DNA of 64,000 bases from Micropterix aruncella (Eukaryota > Arthropoda > Insecta > Lepidoptera > Micropterigidae), in the NCBI GenBank assembly GCA_944548615.1, contig OX155974.1:2666001-2730000 (forward strand), in the 5' to 3' direction. The position numbers and the translations under genes were made by a program. Shown piece by piece: positions 22,343-34,479 of the stretch; the first letter of the stretch is position 1, and every line of letters begins with the position of its first letter. The notes beneath the pieces are model-generated. The model worked only from the letters and a program-made list of their open reading frames with translations, searched no databases and was not told where the DNA came from.

Positions 22343-23500
22343 CTACCGCCGACCGTTGCTTTTCGATTGTTTAATATTTTTTAATTGGCATTTGGCAGCA
22401 GTCATGTGATTTTTAAGTTGAATTTTCCAACTAAATTCATGCTTGCATATTGTACAAACAAAGAGCTTAATTTTTCGGTGTATTACATTTATATGTCCGA
22501 TTAAGGTCGACTTTTGGGTGAAAGCTTTGTTACATTCCGCACAACTATACTTCATTCTGAGATGGACTGAGTTTATATGGACCTTTAACCCTCCTCGCAA
22601 TGCAAAACTGTGATTGCATTTGTCACACGCGAAAGGCTTCAATTTCCGGTGGACAGAATTGACATGTTGAATTAAATGACCACTCGCAAAGAAAGCGCGT
22701 TTGCATTCCTTACATTCAAATTCCTTCATTTTTCTATGAACGCCATCGATGTGCCGTTTAAAGCTTGTTTGATTTGGAAATTCTTTGTCGCATAAATCAC
22801 AAGTGAATACATTCAACTGCCGGTGAGTGAAATTTACATGCTGTAGTAAGTAGTTGCGACCAGAAAAGACTTTCTTACACTGCTGACACGCATGCTTTAG
22901 TTTGCGATGGATCGATTGGACGTGTATTTTCAAATTTTGTCTAGATGGAAATGCCCTGTCACACTGTTCACACGTATATTTCTTAAATTTCCTATGCACT
23001 ATATCGACATGCTGAATTAGAGTACATTTTCTACTTGATTCATATCTACATTTGACACAAATATATTTCTTAACATTTGGCCTGATACAGTCTTTGCAAA
23101 ATAGCACAATTTCATTGTCATGCTTGCATGCTCCCATTGGCACGCTTCTGTCTAGATGGCGATCGCAGACAACGCATGTGAATTTATCAAATTTCGTTAA
23201 CAATACTTTGACCTCTTTCGTCTCCTCAATATCATCTTCCTGTTCCTTGCTGACTGATTCGACAGGATCGCTTCGTTCGGGTTTTATGAAAGCCACTGCC
23301 TCTTCTTCAAATTCCAAAATATTTGATTTCATATAAGAAGAGTTTAGTTGTTCCTCTTTGTAGCAAATATCGCTTTCTGGTTTCAACGTTTCACTGTATT
23401 TATTGTCAGAGCAACTTGGCATCCTGTCTTCGACATCGGACTCTAATTCTATCTTCACTTTAATGCCTGCATGATTTTCATCATTTTCCTGCCTTTCCAT
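22343..23500 (-). CDS. C2H2 zinc-finger protein, copy 3
   Basis: 385 residues, intact, same layout as copy 1. It is a mosaic: fingers 2-5 match copy 1 almost exactly, while the Cys module and finger 1 (GACKHDNEIVLFC; contacts R,C,T,Q) differ strongly. Finger 6 contacts are L,G,G,V. Finger 8 is that of copy 1. The N-terminal region has MKSNILEF in place of MEANILEF. Shared blocks of this kind suggest gene conversion or unequal crossing-over between copies. Confidence 0.88.
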   Translation of the reverse strand: MERQENDENHAGIKVKIELESDVEDRMPSCSDNKYSETLKPESDICYKEEQLNSSYMKSNILEFEEEAVAFIKPERSDPVESVSKEQEDDIEETKEVKVLLTKFDKFTCVVCDRHLDRSVPMGACKHDNEIVLFCKDCIRPNVKKYICVKCRYESSRKCTLIQHVDIVHRKFKKYTCEQCDRAFPSRQNLKIHVQSIHRKLKHACQQCKKVFSGRNYLLQHVNFTHRQLNVFTCDLCDKEFPNQTSFKRHIDGVHRKMKEFECKECKRAFFASGHLIQHVNSVHRKLKPFACDKCNHSFALRGGLKVHINSVHLRMKYSCAECNKAFTQKSTLIGHINVIHRKIKLFVCTICKHEFSWKIQLKNHMTAAKCQLKNIKQSKSNGRR

Positions 23501-23677
23501 GGTGAATATTTATACTTTATTATATATAGAGATAAAATAAAGCGGAAAACTGCAGAAACTTACACGATCTACACCGTAAACAGGTGTCATTATTTTGACG
23601 TTTCGTGTTTAGTATTGCCACATATTGGAATATAAAATTCAATATTTTTACGTTGTGTTTACCGCACGGGCATTTTT

Positions 23678-24611
23678 GGGTCCCATCAAACTTGCAGAAG
23701 GCAGATTTGCAGACGGCAATCTTGCAGACGGCATTCTTGCAGGCGGCAGTTTTGCAGAAGGCAATCTTGCAGAAGGCAGTTTTGCAAATGTCAAACTGAC
23801 GTTTCGAGGGTCGGCATTTTTGCAGACGGCATTTTTGCAGAAAATGAAGTTAGAAGCAAAACATCGTATTTAAAATTTAGTGTTACCAGAGTAGAAATCG
23901 ACAAAAGCCGCGTTTTCATATGTCAGGGTACGGAAACCAGTCCACTTTTTTGAGTGTCCTCTCCATCGCGGATCTCAGCAATCAACTTTCGATTTTAGGG
24001 AAAGAAAAACCTAACCTAACCTAACCTAACAGAAAAACTTAAAACATTTTTTTTAATGTTTAGTTTGATGTACTGAATCATCCACTACAAGGATGCCGGT
24101 AATTAATATCACTTCGATTTTAGGGAAAGAAAAACCTAACCTAACCTAACCTAACAGAAAAACAAAACATTTTTTTTAACCCGTTTGATGTACTGAATCA
24201 TCCACTACAAGGATGCCGGTAATTAAATGTGGAGAGGTAAAAATATTCACCACTTTAATTTACCCTGACATGATAATTTGCTACTTCTTTTTCTAAATTT
24301 AAAATTAATAACATATGACCGCTTTACTGCTTTATTTTTGCTTTGTAAAATAATAGAAAATTATTTTATTCATGTAATCATGTCCTAATGCGCCATTCTC
24401 AAACGTTGCTAACTTCGGGTTTGTATGCAAGTTTGCTTTCTGCAAGAATGCCGTCTGCAAAAATGCCGCCTGCAAGGTTGCCGCCTGCAAGGTTGCCGCC
24501 TGCAAGGTTGCCGCCTGCAAGGTTGCCTCCTGCAAATCTGCCCTCAACAGATTTGGAACTGTCAAAAGTGACATTTGTGCAAGACTGCCGCATGCAAAAC
24601 TGGCGCCCCCC
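23678..24611. mobile_element. hAT-like element, copy b
   Basis: 934 bases flanked by GCATTTTT (23670-23677, 24612-24619). It is longer than copies a, c and d. Its interior includes extra sequence (23800-24400) also present in the 4.7-kb copy e, such as the AACATATGACCGCTTTACTG region. Left and right ends carry inward 15-bp repeats, at least four GCCGCCTGCAAGGTT units at the right. CCTAA tracts lie at 24011 and 24137. ORFs here (begin 23605, 24388, 24649) only read the repeats. Confidence 0.8.
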
Positions 24612-24622
24612 GCATTTTTTAG

Positions 24623-25032
24623 GGGGGGCGCCAGCTTTGCATGCGGCAATTTTGCACAAATGTCACTTTTGACAGTTCCAAATTTGTTGAGGGCAGATTT
24701 GCAGGAGGCAAACTTGCAGGCGGCAACCTTGCAGGCGGCAACCTTCAGTACAGTTTTTAAGTTTTTCTGTTAGGTTAGGTTAGGTTAGGTTTTTCTTTCC
24801 CTAAAATCGAAGTGACATTAATTACCGGCATCCTTGTAGTGGATGACTTTTATACATCAAACTAAACATTAAAAAAAATGTTTTAAGTTTTTCTGTTAGG
24901 TTAGGTTTGGTCATTTTGACATTTGCAAAACTGCCTTCTGCAAGATTGCCTTCTGCAAAACTGCCGCCTGCAAGAATGCCGTCTGCAAGATTGCCGTCTG
25001 CAAATTTGCCTTCTGCAAGTTTGATGGGACCC
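24623..25032. mobile_element. hAT-like element, copy c (inverted)
   Basis: 410 bases in the opposite orientation to copy b, flanked by TTTTTTAG (24615-24622, 25033-25040). Its duplication overlaps that of copy b, so the second element landed within a few bases of the first. The left end here is GGGGGGCGCCAG; the right end reads GATGGGACCC. It includes TTAGG tracts at 24771-24790. Confidence 0.82.
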
Positions 25033-25539
25033 TTTTTTAGTGGGTAATCAGTACAACAAAAAACGCAACTATTGAAAAAAAAAGTTTAAAAAAAACAAAT
25101 AAAATTGGTAATTTATTTCTTTTTGAAAATTACATTTTGTGTTTTTTTAATAGTGCTGATCACGGTGCGCTATCTAGCGGTGAGTTAAATGTCGCCAATA
25201 TTGTTTTAATTTATGATATAATACCTACCGCTATATGGCGCAGCGTCCTCAACATTTTCTCAAACCTTTATCTAACAGTCAACTTCTTCAAACTTTCAAA
25301 TTAAAAAAAAAACAAAAATCCGTTTTTCAAAAAAAGTCCTGCGGTTTTTCTAATTCCTTTATCAAAAGTTGCTTACCTCGTTGTACTGATTAAACCCACT
25401 AAAAAATGCATGTGCAGTAAAAACATCCTGTATATTAGTCATAGTTGGTTTAATATCTAGCTATATCATAATGAGCTTGGGAACATTTTTTTTTTAATTT
25501 TCCTTAAAGTAAGTAATTGTTTCAACTTAAAATCAGGAT

Positions 25540-27182
25540 TCTCCCTCTAGCACTTCAAATGACTCCAAAATAATTTTTAAAGAATCGTAAAAATGACCCC
25601 GGGCTAATTTTTCCTTGAAAGTCATTTGCGCGCGGCGTGACGTCATCACATACCATTCTTTCGTAGGCCTCCGAGGCGGTGATTCGATTGTAAAGTTCTT
25701 TCATGCCATAATATACTATCGGCTTGTTCTATTGTTTGTTTGGAGATAACGTTACAAACGCTACTATCCATATTTTCTGAACAGTATTCTAAGAGCAGCT
25801 TGTCATCTAAATTATTTGTTGCAGTTTTAAAGCTAAGATACAATAAGTGGATCGAAAGTTTAGCGTGAATGGGAGATCAATGTAATATTTACTTAACTGT
25901 GTTTCTATATTTCATTTTCTGTATTATTCCATTACAGACTTCATGAAACTGCCATCTGCCGATAAAGATGGCTGTTTGCATTCATGCATTGGCAATCATG
26001 CCAATGCATGATTTGCAGCTCTTGACGTTTCTCCTATTTCCTTTATCTTTATAAACTTTACATCTGAGCCCACGCATGATAATTTAGCCCTACACCAGTA
26101 ACACTTTACTGACGTCAGAGCTGGGTCTTCATTTCTACGATGCACCCATGACAAAAACGCTATAGCATGTTTGCAACCCTCAGCACTCGCGGTGCAATCG
26201 TGACACTGAAAATTTTTAATGGTGGATTCCTTTTCATCACATGGTACGGAGTCTTTTGAACCTTGTGTCAGGAGAAATACAGGCTTAAGTGTGCATATAT
26301 TAGCTTCCCGTTTTACTTGAACGTATCCTATAGCATTGTCTCCATACGAATCTCGGGCATCTCTGTAAATGAAATTTATTATGATATTGATGGGAAATAT
26401 TGAATCATAATTATTTTTAAACATAAAAACATATTTTCACTCCTATTCGAAAAGAAGTAATTTTTACCCCGCGTGGCGGGAGCAAAGTTGCATTTTGCTC
26501 CTTACTGTTTTTGTCATAGCTATGATCATGATATTATGATGGTATATGATGAGTATATGATGATAATCATGATTAAGATGATGACGATGATTATGATGGT
26601 ATAATAATGATGATGATGATTTTTAAAACATGTTTTAGTTTCTTCTCATAGTCGGAGTGACAAGCAGAGGTTCACTTGGGAGCAAAACTATTCAAGTCTT
26701 GGGCTTTATAGCTTGAATCTCTCGCTGCACTCAGAAATCCACGATAGAATCCTTTGTTATGCTCTGGATTCGATATTTTGCGCTCATCCTAAATATACGA
26801 CTTCTCGTCGCTGACATGTCACTAACACCATAGATTTATTACACTGTGCTGACACTAAGAAGTATTAAATGTATCGGAGTTGGCGCGAACAAGTCGTCAA
26901 ATTATTACGTGTGTCATATTAAACGGAATTTAAAAGCTCTTTTACTTAAATATTTATAATATTAAATATTTAGTGTGCAGCTTATAACAACCACAATCTA
27001 AAACTTCACTCATGTGTAGTACTGGTAGCTCAATATTTAGTGAATATTACTTACCTAGCAGCCTTTGCACCGCGAATGTCAGCGCTTATATAACTATTGT
27101 TCGAGGCAAAGTAACTCGCCATCGTGATTGAGTCTATTTGAGGCAAGTTATCGGATTGACACCGCTCAAATCCTTGCTCCAT
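25540..27182 (-). pseudogene. SWIM/YqaJ-like gene remnant, copy 3
   Basis: Exon 1 is 27182-27055 with intact ATG (MEQGFERCQ) and donor. Exon 2 starts at 26362 and is open to the shared TGA near 25996. Inside it, loss of one A (CTTAAG) and a later 12-base loss around CCATGTGATG change, then restore, the frame, replacing the expected ITPDT...YHVTLVY segment by LKPVFLLTQG. The SWIM-like site and CYWC remain. The downstream YqaJ-like part has the common frame change after LLWHE. The GC-rich upstream block is present. Confidence 0.62.
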
Positions 27183-27269
27183 AATAATTTTAAGTAGATA
27201 CTCGTATAGTAATAATAAGAAATAAACCACTAATATAAATGAAAGCACTCGGAAACAATAGAAACACAA

Positions 27270-27410
27270 GACGAACGTAAGTCCGCTCTGAACCAGTGCG
27301 GCGCGGGCTCCGCCGCGCCGGAATGACCGTAAGCCGGCGAAGCGCTAACATGTCCGATGACGTCACGACGTCGTCAACATACCGCCAGCACAGTATGCCA
27401 GCGACCTTCA
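27270..27410 (-). promoter_or_regulatory. GC-rich presumed promoter of SWIM gene, unit 3
   Basis: Same block as at 17690: GC palindrome near 27301 and TGACGTCA near 27358, about 100-200 bases upstream of the exon 1 ATG at 27182. Confidence 0.4.
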
Positions 27411-27574
27411 CAGATGCGAGCGAAGGTGAAGTTTTTACGCAAAATTATAAGTCTTATAATTTCCTGAATACGCATCATATCGAAGTAAAATAAAAAATTG
27501 GGTTTTTATAGTAATGCCATCAATTATTTTGAAGGGTCAAATTTACTTTTTTTTCATGTGTCACAAGCTCATTG

Positions 27575-27973
27575 GGGTCCCATCAAACTTGCAGAAGGCA
27601 AATTTGCAGACGGCAATCTTGCTGACGGCATTCTTGCAGGCGGCAGTTTTGCAGAAGGCAATCTTGCAAAGGCAGTTTTGCAAATGTCAAAATGACCTAA
27701 CCTAACCTAACAGAAAAACTTAAAACATTTTTTTTAATGTTTAGTTTGATGTATAAAAGTCATCCACTACAAGGATGCCGGTAATTAATGTCACTTCGAT
27801 TTTAGGGAAAGAAAAACCTAACCTAACAGAAAAACTTAAAAACTGTACTGAAGGTTGCCGCCTGCAAGGTTGCCGCCTGCAAGGTTGCCTCCTGCAAATC
27901 TGCCCTCAACAAATTTGGAACTGTCAAAAGTGACATTTGTGCAAAATTGCCGCATGCAAAACTGGCGCCCCCC
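27575..27973. mobile_element. hAT-like element, copy d
   Basis: 399 bases in the long segment, flanked by GCTCATTG (27567-27574, 27974-27981). The sister sequence near 18030 (CCCAAGCTCATAGCCTC) is empty. Ends as in copy a, with 15-bp inward repeats and CCTAA tracts. It is close in structure to copy a. Confidence 0.85.
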
Positions 27974-27981
27974 GCTCATTG

Positions 27982-29654
27982 CCTCTTTGTGACTATATTT
28001 TTAGCTTATTTTCGACAATCATTGAAAAACATTATATTTAACCATTAACTTGCCAAGGCGTTTCTCTGGATCAAGCAAAGAAATTCTCTCAAAAGAGTAC
28101 AGTTTTCACTCGACGTTAAAGGATTTCGCGTGTACGAGGTGCGATGATGCGTATTCCTTATTAAAGCACAGCTTCAAACTACATGTTGATTCCATCGATA
28201 TATGATCCCCTAGATGGGCCTTTCGCGCTCGAAAATGACCACTTCAAAACCACTACTGAATGCCGGTCAGTAGTAGTTTGGTCGCAGTCCGCTGGCAGAC
28301 AGCCGACAATTTTAAGTGTGAGAGCTGCCGCGAAGAATATTGGCTCTCTCTCTCTCTCTCTGTGTCTCTCTCTCTCTTTATCTCTCTCTCAGTCATATGA
28401 TTTAAGAGCAAAGGGTATGTTGAGCCAACTTATTTGTATCTGAGAGCATATAATAATATATCGATGGTTGATTCAGTCCACGGATAAATAAATTCTCATG
28501 TAGGCGTTGTCATCGAAGATCCACACAGCGAATTACTAGGTACGACACGGCGTACAAATCAATCCCCAAAATACCAAAATAATGTACAGGGAGGACTGCG
28601 GTCGAGCATTCGCAGAGACAAAAATAAAGAGACGAATAGAAAGCGAGATTAAAGAAGTGTTCATGCGCAGAATGTGATCGCGCATTTTCAATGAAGAATA
28701 CTTTGAGCGTTTAATTTAAATGCATTTTAATTGAATGGATTTGCTTGTAGCCAATGTGATCGATGATTTCAGCAACAAGGAACATCAAAGAAATATGTTC
28801 ATCAAGAAGGACTAGGTTCATTTTATTTTCTGTAATTAAACTGCTGCGATGATGGCACCCGACACCCGGACAGTTTTTTACTGTCCGACTTAAAACTGAA
28901 TAACCGCTTATGTCAGGTAGAGGCCGCGCAATCGATCCTGAACCCGTGACCAGACCGTAAGACGGAGAAATCTGGCCAAATCTGGCAGTAAGGGTGTGAG
29001 GTTGGCTCACTGGTTTCACTTTTCTGTGCCTCGAAGTAAAGCGTTGGCTTCTTACGGGCATGTTTGCGGAGCTAGACCGTGTGCTGTTCTGTCCATAAGT
29101 CCCTGTATAATCCCTTCACGGCTAAAAGAAGGATCTGTATACAGTTATAACAACCTGAGGTGTTGGGTTCGTCTGCTGCAGGCGACAACTTCAAAGTATC
29201 CGGTTATAGTTAGGTTGCAAGATTATTGTAAGATTGCAAGTGCATTACAGTATGGTCATTAAGAGTAGACATTAATTCGACATGGGGGGGGGGATACTTT
29301 GATTTCAGAATAATTATTTTTATGTGCGACAAATTTTGTCCTCTGGGTTCAGAAGTGGTGCTAGAGAAGTCGTTTTTAGTATCTCAAGATGTTTCTCTAG
29401 GTAGGTACATGTCTTGTTTTACGTTTTGTAGAGCTTAAAACCACAAATTGTTGCTACGTACCTGTCTCAATCGTAGTAAAAAGAAATGATTATTTAACGG
29501 AGGCATGACTAAACTTTTTTTTTATTTCTTTTAAGTTCACAATAATTCAAACGTCGATGTAATGTGATAGAATCAGTGAAGGAGCACACTAGTATGAGTA
29601 CAATACGCCTCTTGGGAGATGGTTCTGAGCCATCGGTCTCTAGATTATTTATAG
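27982..29654. other. Long-unit segment (unit 3), right part
   Basis: Continuation of the long segment after hAT-like copy d: TC-rich microsatellite (28344-28390), the second copy of the 116-codon ORF (29061-28711), and a poly-G run near 29284. No recognised gene. Confidence 0.5.
28711..29061 (-). other. 116-codon ORF of unknown status (copy 2)
   Basis: Differs from the copy at 18769 by Asn-to-Asp (PLPDIS) and Asp-to-Gly (CPGVG). Same start and stop. Function unknown. Confidence 0.25.
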
Positions 29655-31673
29655 TCTACTATTCTCACATTATATAGGGTCTACTCTTTCTGGCCAGACT
29701 GTAGATATTGAGGTGCTGAAATGTGTATACGAATCCACCTCGATCACCGTCCAAGGAGATAGGTACTAGACAAAGAAACAACGTTCGTAGTATTGGGGAA
29801 TGTCATCTCCCCGAAACTTTTCATTAATACCCTCAAAAGCGTCTTGAAATTGTTGAAACGGAGCGAAAGGGCTGTCAAGATTAACGGAAAACACATCTAG
29901 CGTAGAAGTAACAACAAAGAACTTTATTCTCTAATTTTTAAGTACTTGCAGTAGTCAGATTGCTAAGTTATTACGTTGAAGTGTTAAAATGTGTCTACGA
30001 AACCACCAACTATGATAATGATGACAATCCAAGTAGATGCTGATCCAAATAGATGACCGTCGATGACCATCCAAGTAGATATTAGACGTCGAAACAAAGT
30101 CCGTAATATAAGGGAATGTCAACTTACCGAAAATCATTAATACCTTCAAAACGTATTAAAAATTATGAAACGGAAAGAACGATATATCCTAAATATAACT
30201 CATTTTATCTGCCGTTTTGAACTCCATTTATTGAACTGAGCGGCAGACGAAATTCCAATTATTAGGTGGCAAATGACAAGATTTTGATATGAAATTAAAC
30301 CACGTAATAGTAGCAAAAGGTAAATTTAATATTAATAATAACATTAATTATTCCACTAATAACTATTATAGCATATTGCAGAAATCACCACCTTTTGTAA
30401 TTAAGGGGTAAGTGGAATAAAACACTAATAATATTAAACCGAACGACATAATATTAAAACACTATGGATCTTATAACTTATAGCCAAAACTTATCCTATA
30501 GCTTATAACTATTAAACATATGGATCTTACACCGCACGAAATTTATTCGGACGGTTCGAGAGGTAGTTTTTATGGACGATCGTTCGTTTCGTATTCCGCT
30601 CTAACGCATTGCTCTATCCCGTTCGCTCGGACTAATCTGAGTTTTAGTTTACGAAGAAACGCAATTGGTCCCATTGTGCTCTATCTGTAAACTCTATATG
30701 TACATTCTTACAGCAAAACATCTCTGGCCTGCAAAATTTTACGAAAATTCCATAGAATATACTGTCAAATTGCTATTACATTGGTAAGTAGGCATATTTA
30801 ATATAATATTACTAATTTATCAACTTAATATCCTTATTTTTAAAAACATTATATTTACATTATCTCCGCGTCGTAACAAACCCCTCTTCTGCTCATTATA
30901 TTATTTCAACTAAGATACAATTGATTTATATCCGAAAATAAAATAAGTTGAACAAATAACCACTGTTCGATAAAAACTAGGTGTACCCTATAATTTATAA
31001 TTCATAATAAACACACACAGTTAAATCTAGATAAATTTAAAGCCATTAGAATTATCAATAAATGCATTTGACTGTTCCGTATAAATAATATAATAAACAT
31101 ACACATTAAAATCTAGGTTTTTAAGCAATTAGAATCATATCAGTAAATGCATTTGATTGTTCCGTATTGGCTGTTCGTGATAAATAAAAATTTACAAAAA
31201 GTAACTAAAAAATAAAATGCACACATACAATAGAATATACTACCTACTGGAGATCGCATTGTTATTAAAAACATTATATTTACATTTTCTCCGCGTCGTG
31301 TAACACCCCTCTCCTGCTCATTATATTATTTAAACTAAGATACAATAAATGATTTATATCCGAAAATAAAATAAGTTAATCCAGTAACCACTGTTCGATA
31401 AAATCTAGGTTTCTGAATTATAATTCACAATAAACATACACGCTTAAATATAGGTAATTTTAAAGCCATTAGAATTATCAATAAATGCATTTGACTGTTC
31501 TGTATTGGTTGTTCGTAGATAAATAAAAATTCACGAAAATAAACTGAAAAATAAAATGCATACATACAATAGAATTTACTACCTACTAGAATATACTATC
31601 TAAAAAAGTGTTCGTGCTCCACCGATGCTCTATGTTCTGCTTGCTTAGAAGACGAAGAGTACTCATCAAAGGT

Positions 31674-32831
31674 CTACCGCCGACCGTTGCTTTTCGATTG
31701 TTTAATAATTTTTAATTGGCATTTGGCAGCAGTCATGTGATTTTTATGATCAATTTTCCGACCAAATGCATGCTTGCATATTGTACAAACAAAGGGCTTA
31801 ATTTTTCGGTGTATTACATTTATATGTCTGATTAAGGTCGACTTAAGGGTGAAAGCTTTGTTACATTCCGCACAACTATACTTCATTCTGAGATGGACTG
31901 AGTTTATATGGTTCTTAAAATTTTTACACAATGCAAAACTGCGATTGCATTTGTCACACGCGAAAGGCTTCAATTTCCGGTGGACAGAATTGACATGTTG
32001 AATTAAATTACCACTCGCAAAGAAAGCGCGTTTGCATTCCTTACATTCAAATTCCTTCATTTTTCTATGAACGCCATCGATGTGCAGTTCAAAGCGTGTT
32101 TGATTTGGAAATTCTTTGTTGCATAAACCACACGTGAATACAGTCAACTGCCGGTGAGTGAAATTTACATGCTGTAGTAAGTAGTCGCGAGAAGAAAAGA
32201 CTTTCTTACACTGCTGACACGCATGCTTTAGTTTGCGATGGATCGATTGGACGTGTGTTTTCAATTTATATCTATATGGAAATGCCCTGTCACACTGTTC
32301 ACACGTATATTTCTTAAATTTCCTATGCACTATATCAACATGCTTAATTAGAATACATCTTGTACTTGATTTGTAGCTACATTTGACACACATATATTTC
32401 TTCCCATTTGGCTTAATACAATCTTTGCAAAGTAACACAATTTCTTTGTTATTCCTACATGCTCCCATTGGTACGCTTCTGTCTAGATGGCGATCGCAGA
32501 CAACGCATGTGAATTTATCAAATTTCGTTAACAATACTTTGACCTCTTTCGTCTCCTCAATATCATCTTCCTGTTCCTTGCTGACTGATTCGACAGGATC
32601 GCTTCGTTCGGGATTTATGAAAGCCACTGCCTCTTCTTCGAATTCCAGAATATTTGCTTCCATATAAGAAGAGTTTGGTTGTTCCTCTTTGTAGCAAATA
32701 TCGCTTTCTGGTTTCAACGTTTCACTGTTCTTATTGTCAGAGCAAATTGGCATCCTGTCTTCGACATCGGACTCTAATTCTATCTTCACTTTAATGTCTG
32801 CATGATTTTCATCATTTTCCTGCCTTTCCAT
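31674..32831 (-). CDS. C2H2 zinc-finger protein, copy 4
   Basis: 385 residues, intact. Contacts: finger 1 T,C,I,K; finger 2 Y,Y,K,T; finger 3 S,D,Y,Q; finger 4 N,T,R,L; finger 5 A,G,N,Q; finger 6 L,K,N,N (helix-core Phe); finger 8 R,I,D,N. The IKPE SUMO-type motif of the other copies is INPE here, because Lys72-73 changed to Asn. The VKIE motif is kept. Framework residues and HRK linkers are unchanged. Confidence 0.88.
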   Translation of the reverse strand: MERQENDENHADIKVKIELESDVEDRMPICSDNKNSETLKPESDICYKEEQPNSSYMEANILEFEEEAVAFINPERSDPVESVSKEQEDDIEETKEVKVLLTKFDKFTCVVCDRHLDRSVPMGACRNNKEIVLLCKDCIKPNGKKYMCVKCSYKSSTRCILIKHVDIVHRKFKKYTCEQCDRAFPYRYKLKTHVQSIHRKLKHACQQCKKVFSSRDYLLQHVNFTHRQLTVFTCGLCNKEFPNQTRFELHIDGVHRKMKEFECKECKRAFFASGNLIQHVNSVHRKLKPFACDKCNRSFALCKNFKNHINSVHLRMKYSCAECNKAFTLKSTLIRHINVIHRKIKPFVCTICKHAFGRKIDHKNHMTAAKCQLKIIKQSKSNGRR

Positions 32832-33847
32832 GGTGAATATTTATACTTTATTATATATAGAGATAAAATAAAGCGGAAAACTGCAGAAACTTACACGATC
32901 TACACCGTAAACAGATGTCATTATTTTGACGTTTCGTGTTTAGTATTGCCACATATTGGAATATAAAATTCAATATTTTTACGTTGTGTTGGGGGGCGGC
33001 AGTTTTGCATGCGGCAAACTTGCACAAATGTCACTTTGACAGCTCCAAATTTGTTGATGGCAGATTTGCAGGAGGCAACCTTGCAGGCGGCAACCTTGCA
33101 GGCGGCATTTTTGCAGACGGCATTCTTGCAGAAAGCAAACTTGCATACACACCCGAAGTTGGCAACGTTTGAGAATGGCGCATTAGGACATGATTACACG
33201 AATAAAATAAATTTATATTATTTTACAAACCAAAAATAAAGCAGTAAAGCGGTCATATGTTATTAATTTTAAATTTAGAAAAAGAAGTAGCAAATTATCA
33301 TGGCAGGGTAAATTAAAGTGGTGAATATTTTTACCTCTCCACAATGTTATCGTATTAATTATTTTTTGACTGTCAACATTTCCTTTTGCGACACCACTTA
33401 CGATTATCTAATATTATCGATACATTAAATCGACTTTATATTAGATGTCATTACATTGTTTACAGGATAGTCCTTTAATTACCGGCATCCTTGTAGTGGA
33501 TGATTCAGTACATCAAACTAAACATTAAAACAATACGTGTGGCACTCACACGTATTTTTGTGGCAACAAACAGTGTAATAAATTGCTATTTATTACACTG
33601 TTACTACATACCTTACTATAGCACTAATACTTCAGATGCAAACCTCGCTTGGTGCGTTATTTTTGAGAGCTTTTTTCCAATTCAACTCCTTTGTTGTACC
33701 TAATGTATTTATCCACCACCGTAAAGACTAACAAAATATTTTTGTAGGAAAAATTGTGGTTTATTTTGGTAGAAGTAGTCATAACGCTAATCGTGAAGGT
33801 TTACAAAATATCTGAAAATAGCTAGGAATAGGGGACATTTGAACTCC

Positions 33848-33878
33848 CCCCCCCCCCTCCCCCCCCCCCCCCACCCCC
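33848..33878. repeat. C-rich tract
   Basis: A run of about 30 bases, nearly all C, inside copy e. A possible i-motif/G4-type low-complexity site and a likely sequencing-error point. Confidence 0.85.
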
Positions 33879-34395
33879 AACTATTACGACTTTCATTATG
33901 TTCATAAGGACATCTTCAGGAATAGCTGTACCAATTTTCAAAACTACGTGAATTATTTGAGTATCGTCTATGATTTGAGGAGCAACATAGCTGTCATTTA
34001 TTTATTTATTTTATTTATTTATGGTAATGTACAACAAGCAATAAGCAACAAGCGTAACAAATGATACTTAATATCTAGTTTAAAATAAAACCCACAGCAA
34101 GTTGTGTCACGCTTATAGTGAAGATCGGTCCCATGTCGCCCAACTAAGTATACACTTGTTCTTAAACATATTAAACAAATACTAGTTTAAAAAAGAAAAC
34201 ATATTCAAAAGAAAAAAAGTAGTCTAAACAAAAAGCGAAAATGGAAAAGAAAACCTGAATGAAATAAAAATATGTATAAAAAAATACGTGTGGCACTCGG
34301 GGACTGCCGCGGTAAAGCTATTGCATAGCATTTTTTAACAACTTATGCAATTATAATTATTATTTGTTTTTTTTCTGATATCAGATAACTGCACC

Positions 34396-34479
34396 CTATC
34401 GGAAAACGTTGAAATTATTCCGAATCATTTGCGGCTGCGGTAGCAAATGATTCGGAATAATTTAAACGTCTTCCGATAG
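34396..34479. repeat. Hairpin with 37-bp arms
   Basis: CTATCGGAAAACGTT... at 34396-34432 pairs with 34443-34479 (35 of 37 positions) around the loop GGCTGCGGTA. It sits in sequence bounded by GCTATTGCATAGC (34318) and GTTATGCAATAGC (34859), themselves inverted, so it may be the core of a foldback MITE nested in copy e. Confidence 0.75.

Larger units (their letters stand above)
19698..29654. repeat. Array unit 3 (long type)
   Basis: Spacer 19698-22342 with a solo LTR and two AT-rich modules (about 21520-21940 and 21945-22300), finger gene 22343-23500, two abutting hAT-like elements, SWIM remnant 25540-27182, presumed promoter 27270-27410, then the long segment containing a third hAT-like element. 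The spacer also includes the 220-base block ending TGATGCTCTATCTG that unit 1 lacks. Confidence 0.8.

Noticed and set aside
23605..24672. ORFs encoding A-x-L-Q-x repeats as possible pentapeptide-repeat proteins
   Set aside because: They read the 15-bp subterminal repeats of hAT-like copies, start in unrelated flank and are not maintained as a single frame. Kept as a finding, not as genes.
24771..24790. TTAGG tract as a chromosome end
   Set aside because: Only four repeats, internal to a transposon, with array sequence on both sides.
29955..30149. 64-codon minus ORF with IYLDGHRRSS-type repeats
   Set aside because: Reads short degenerate DNA repeats (GTAGATATTAGAC / CCAAGTAGATG), and the frame and length differ in each unit.
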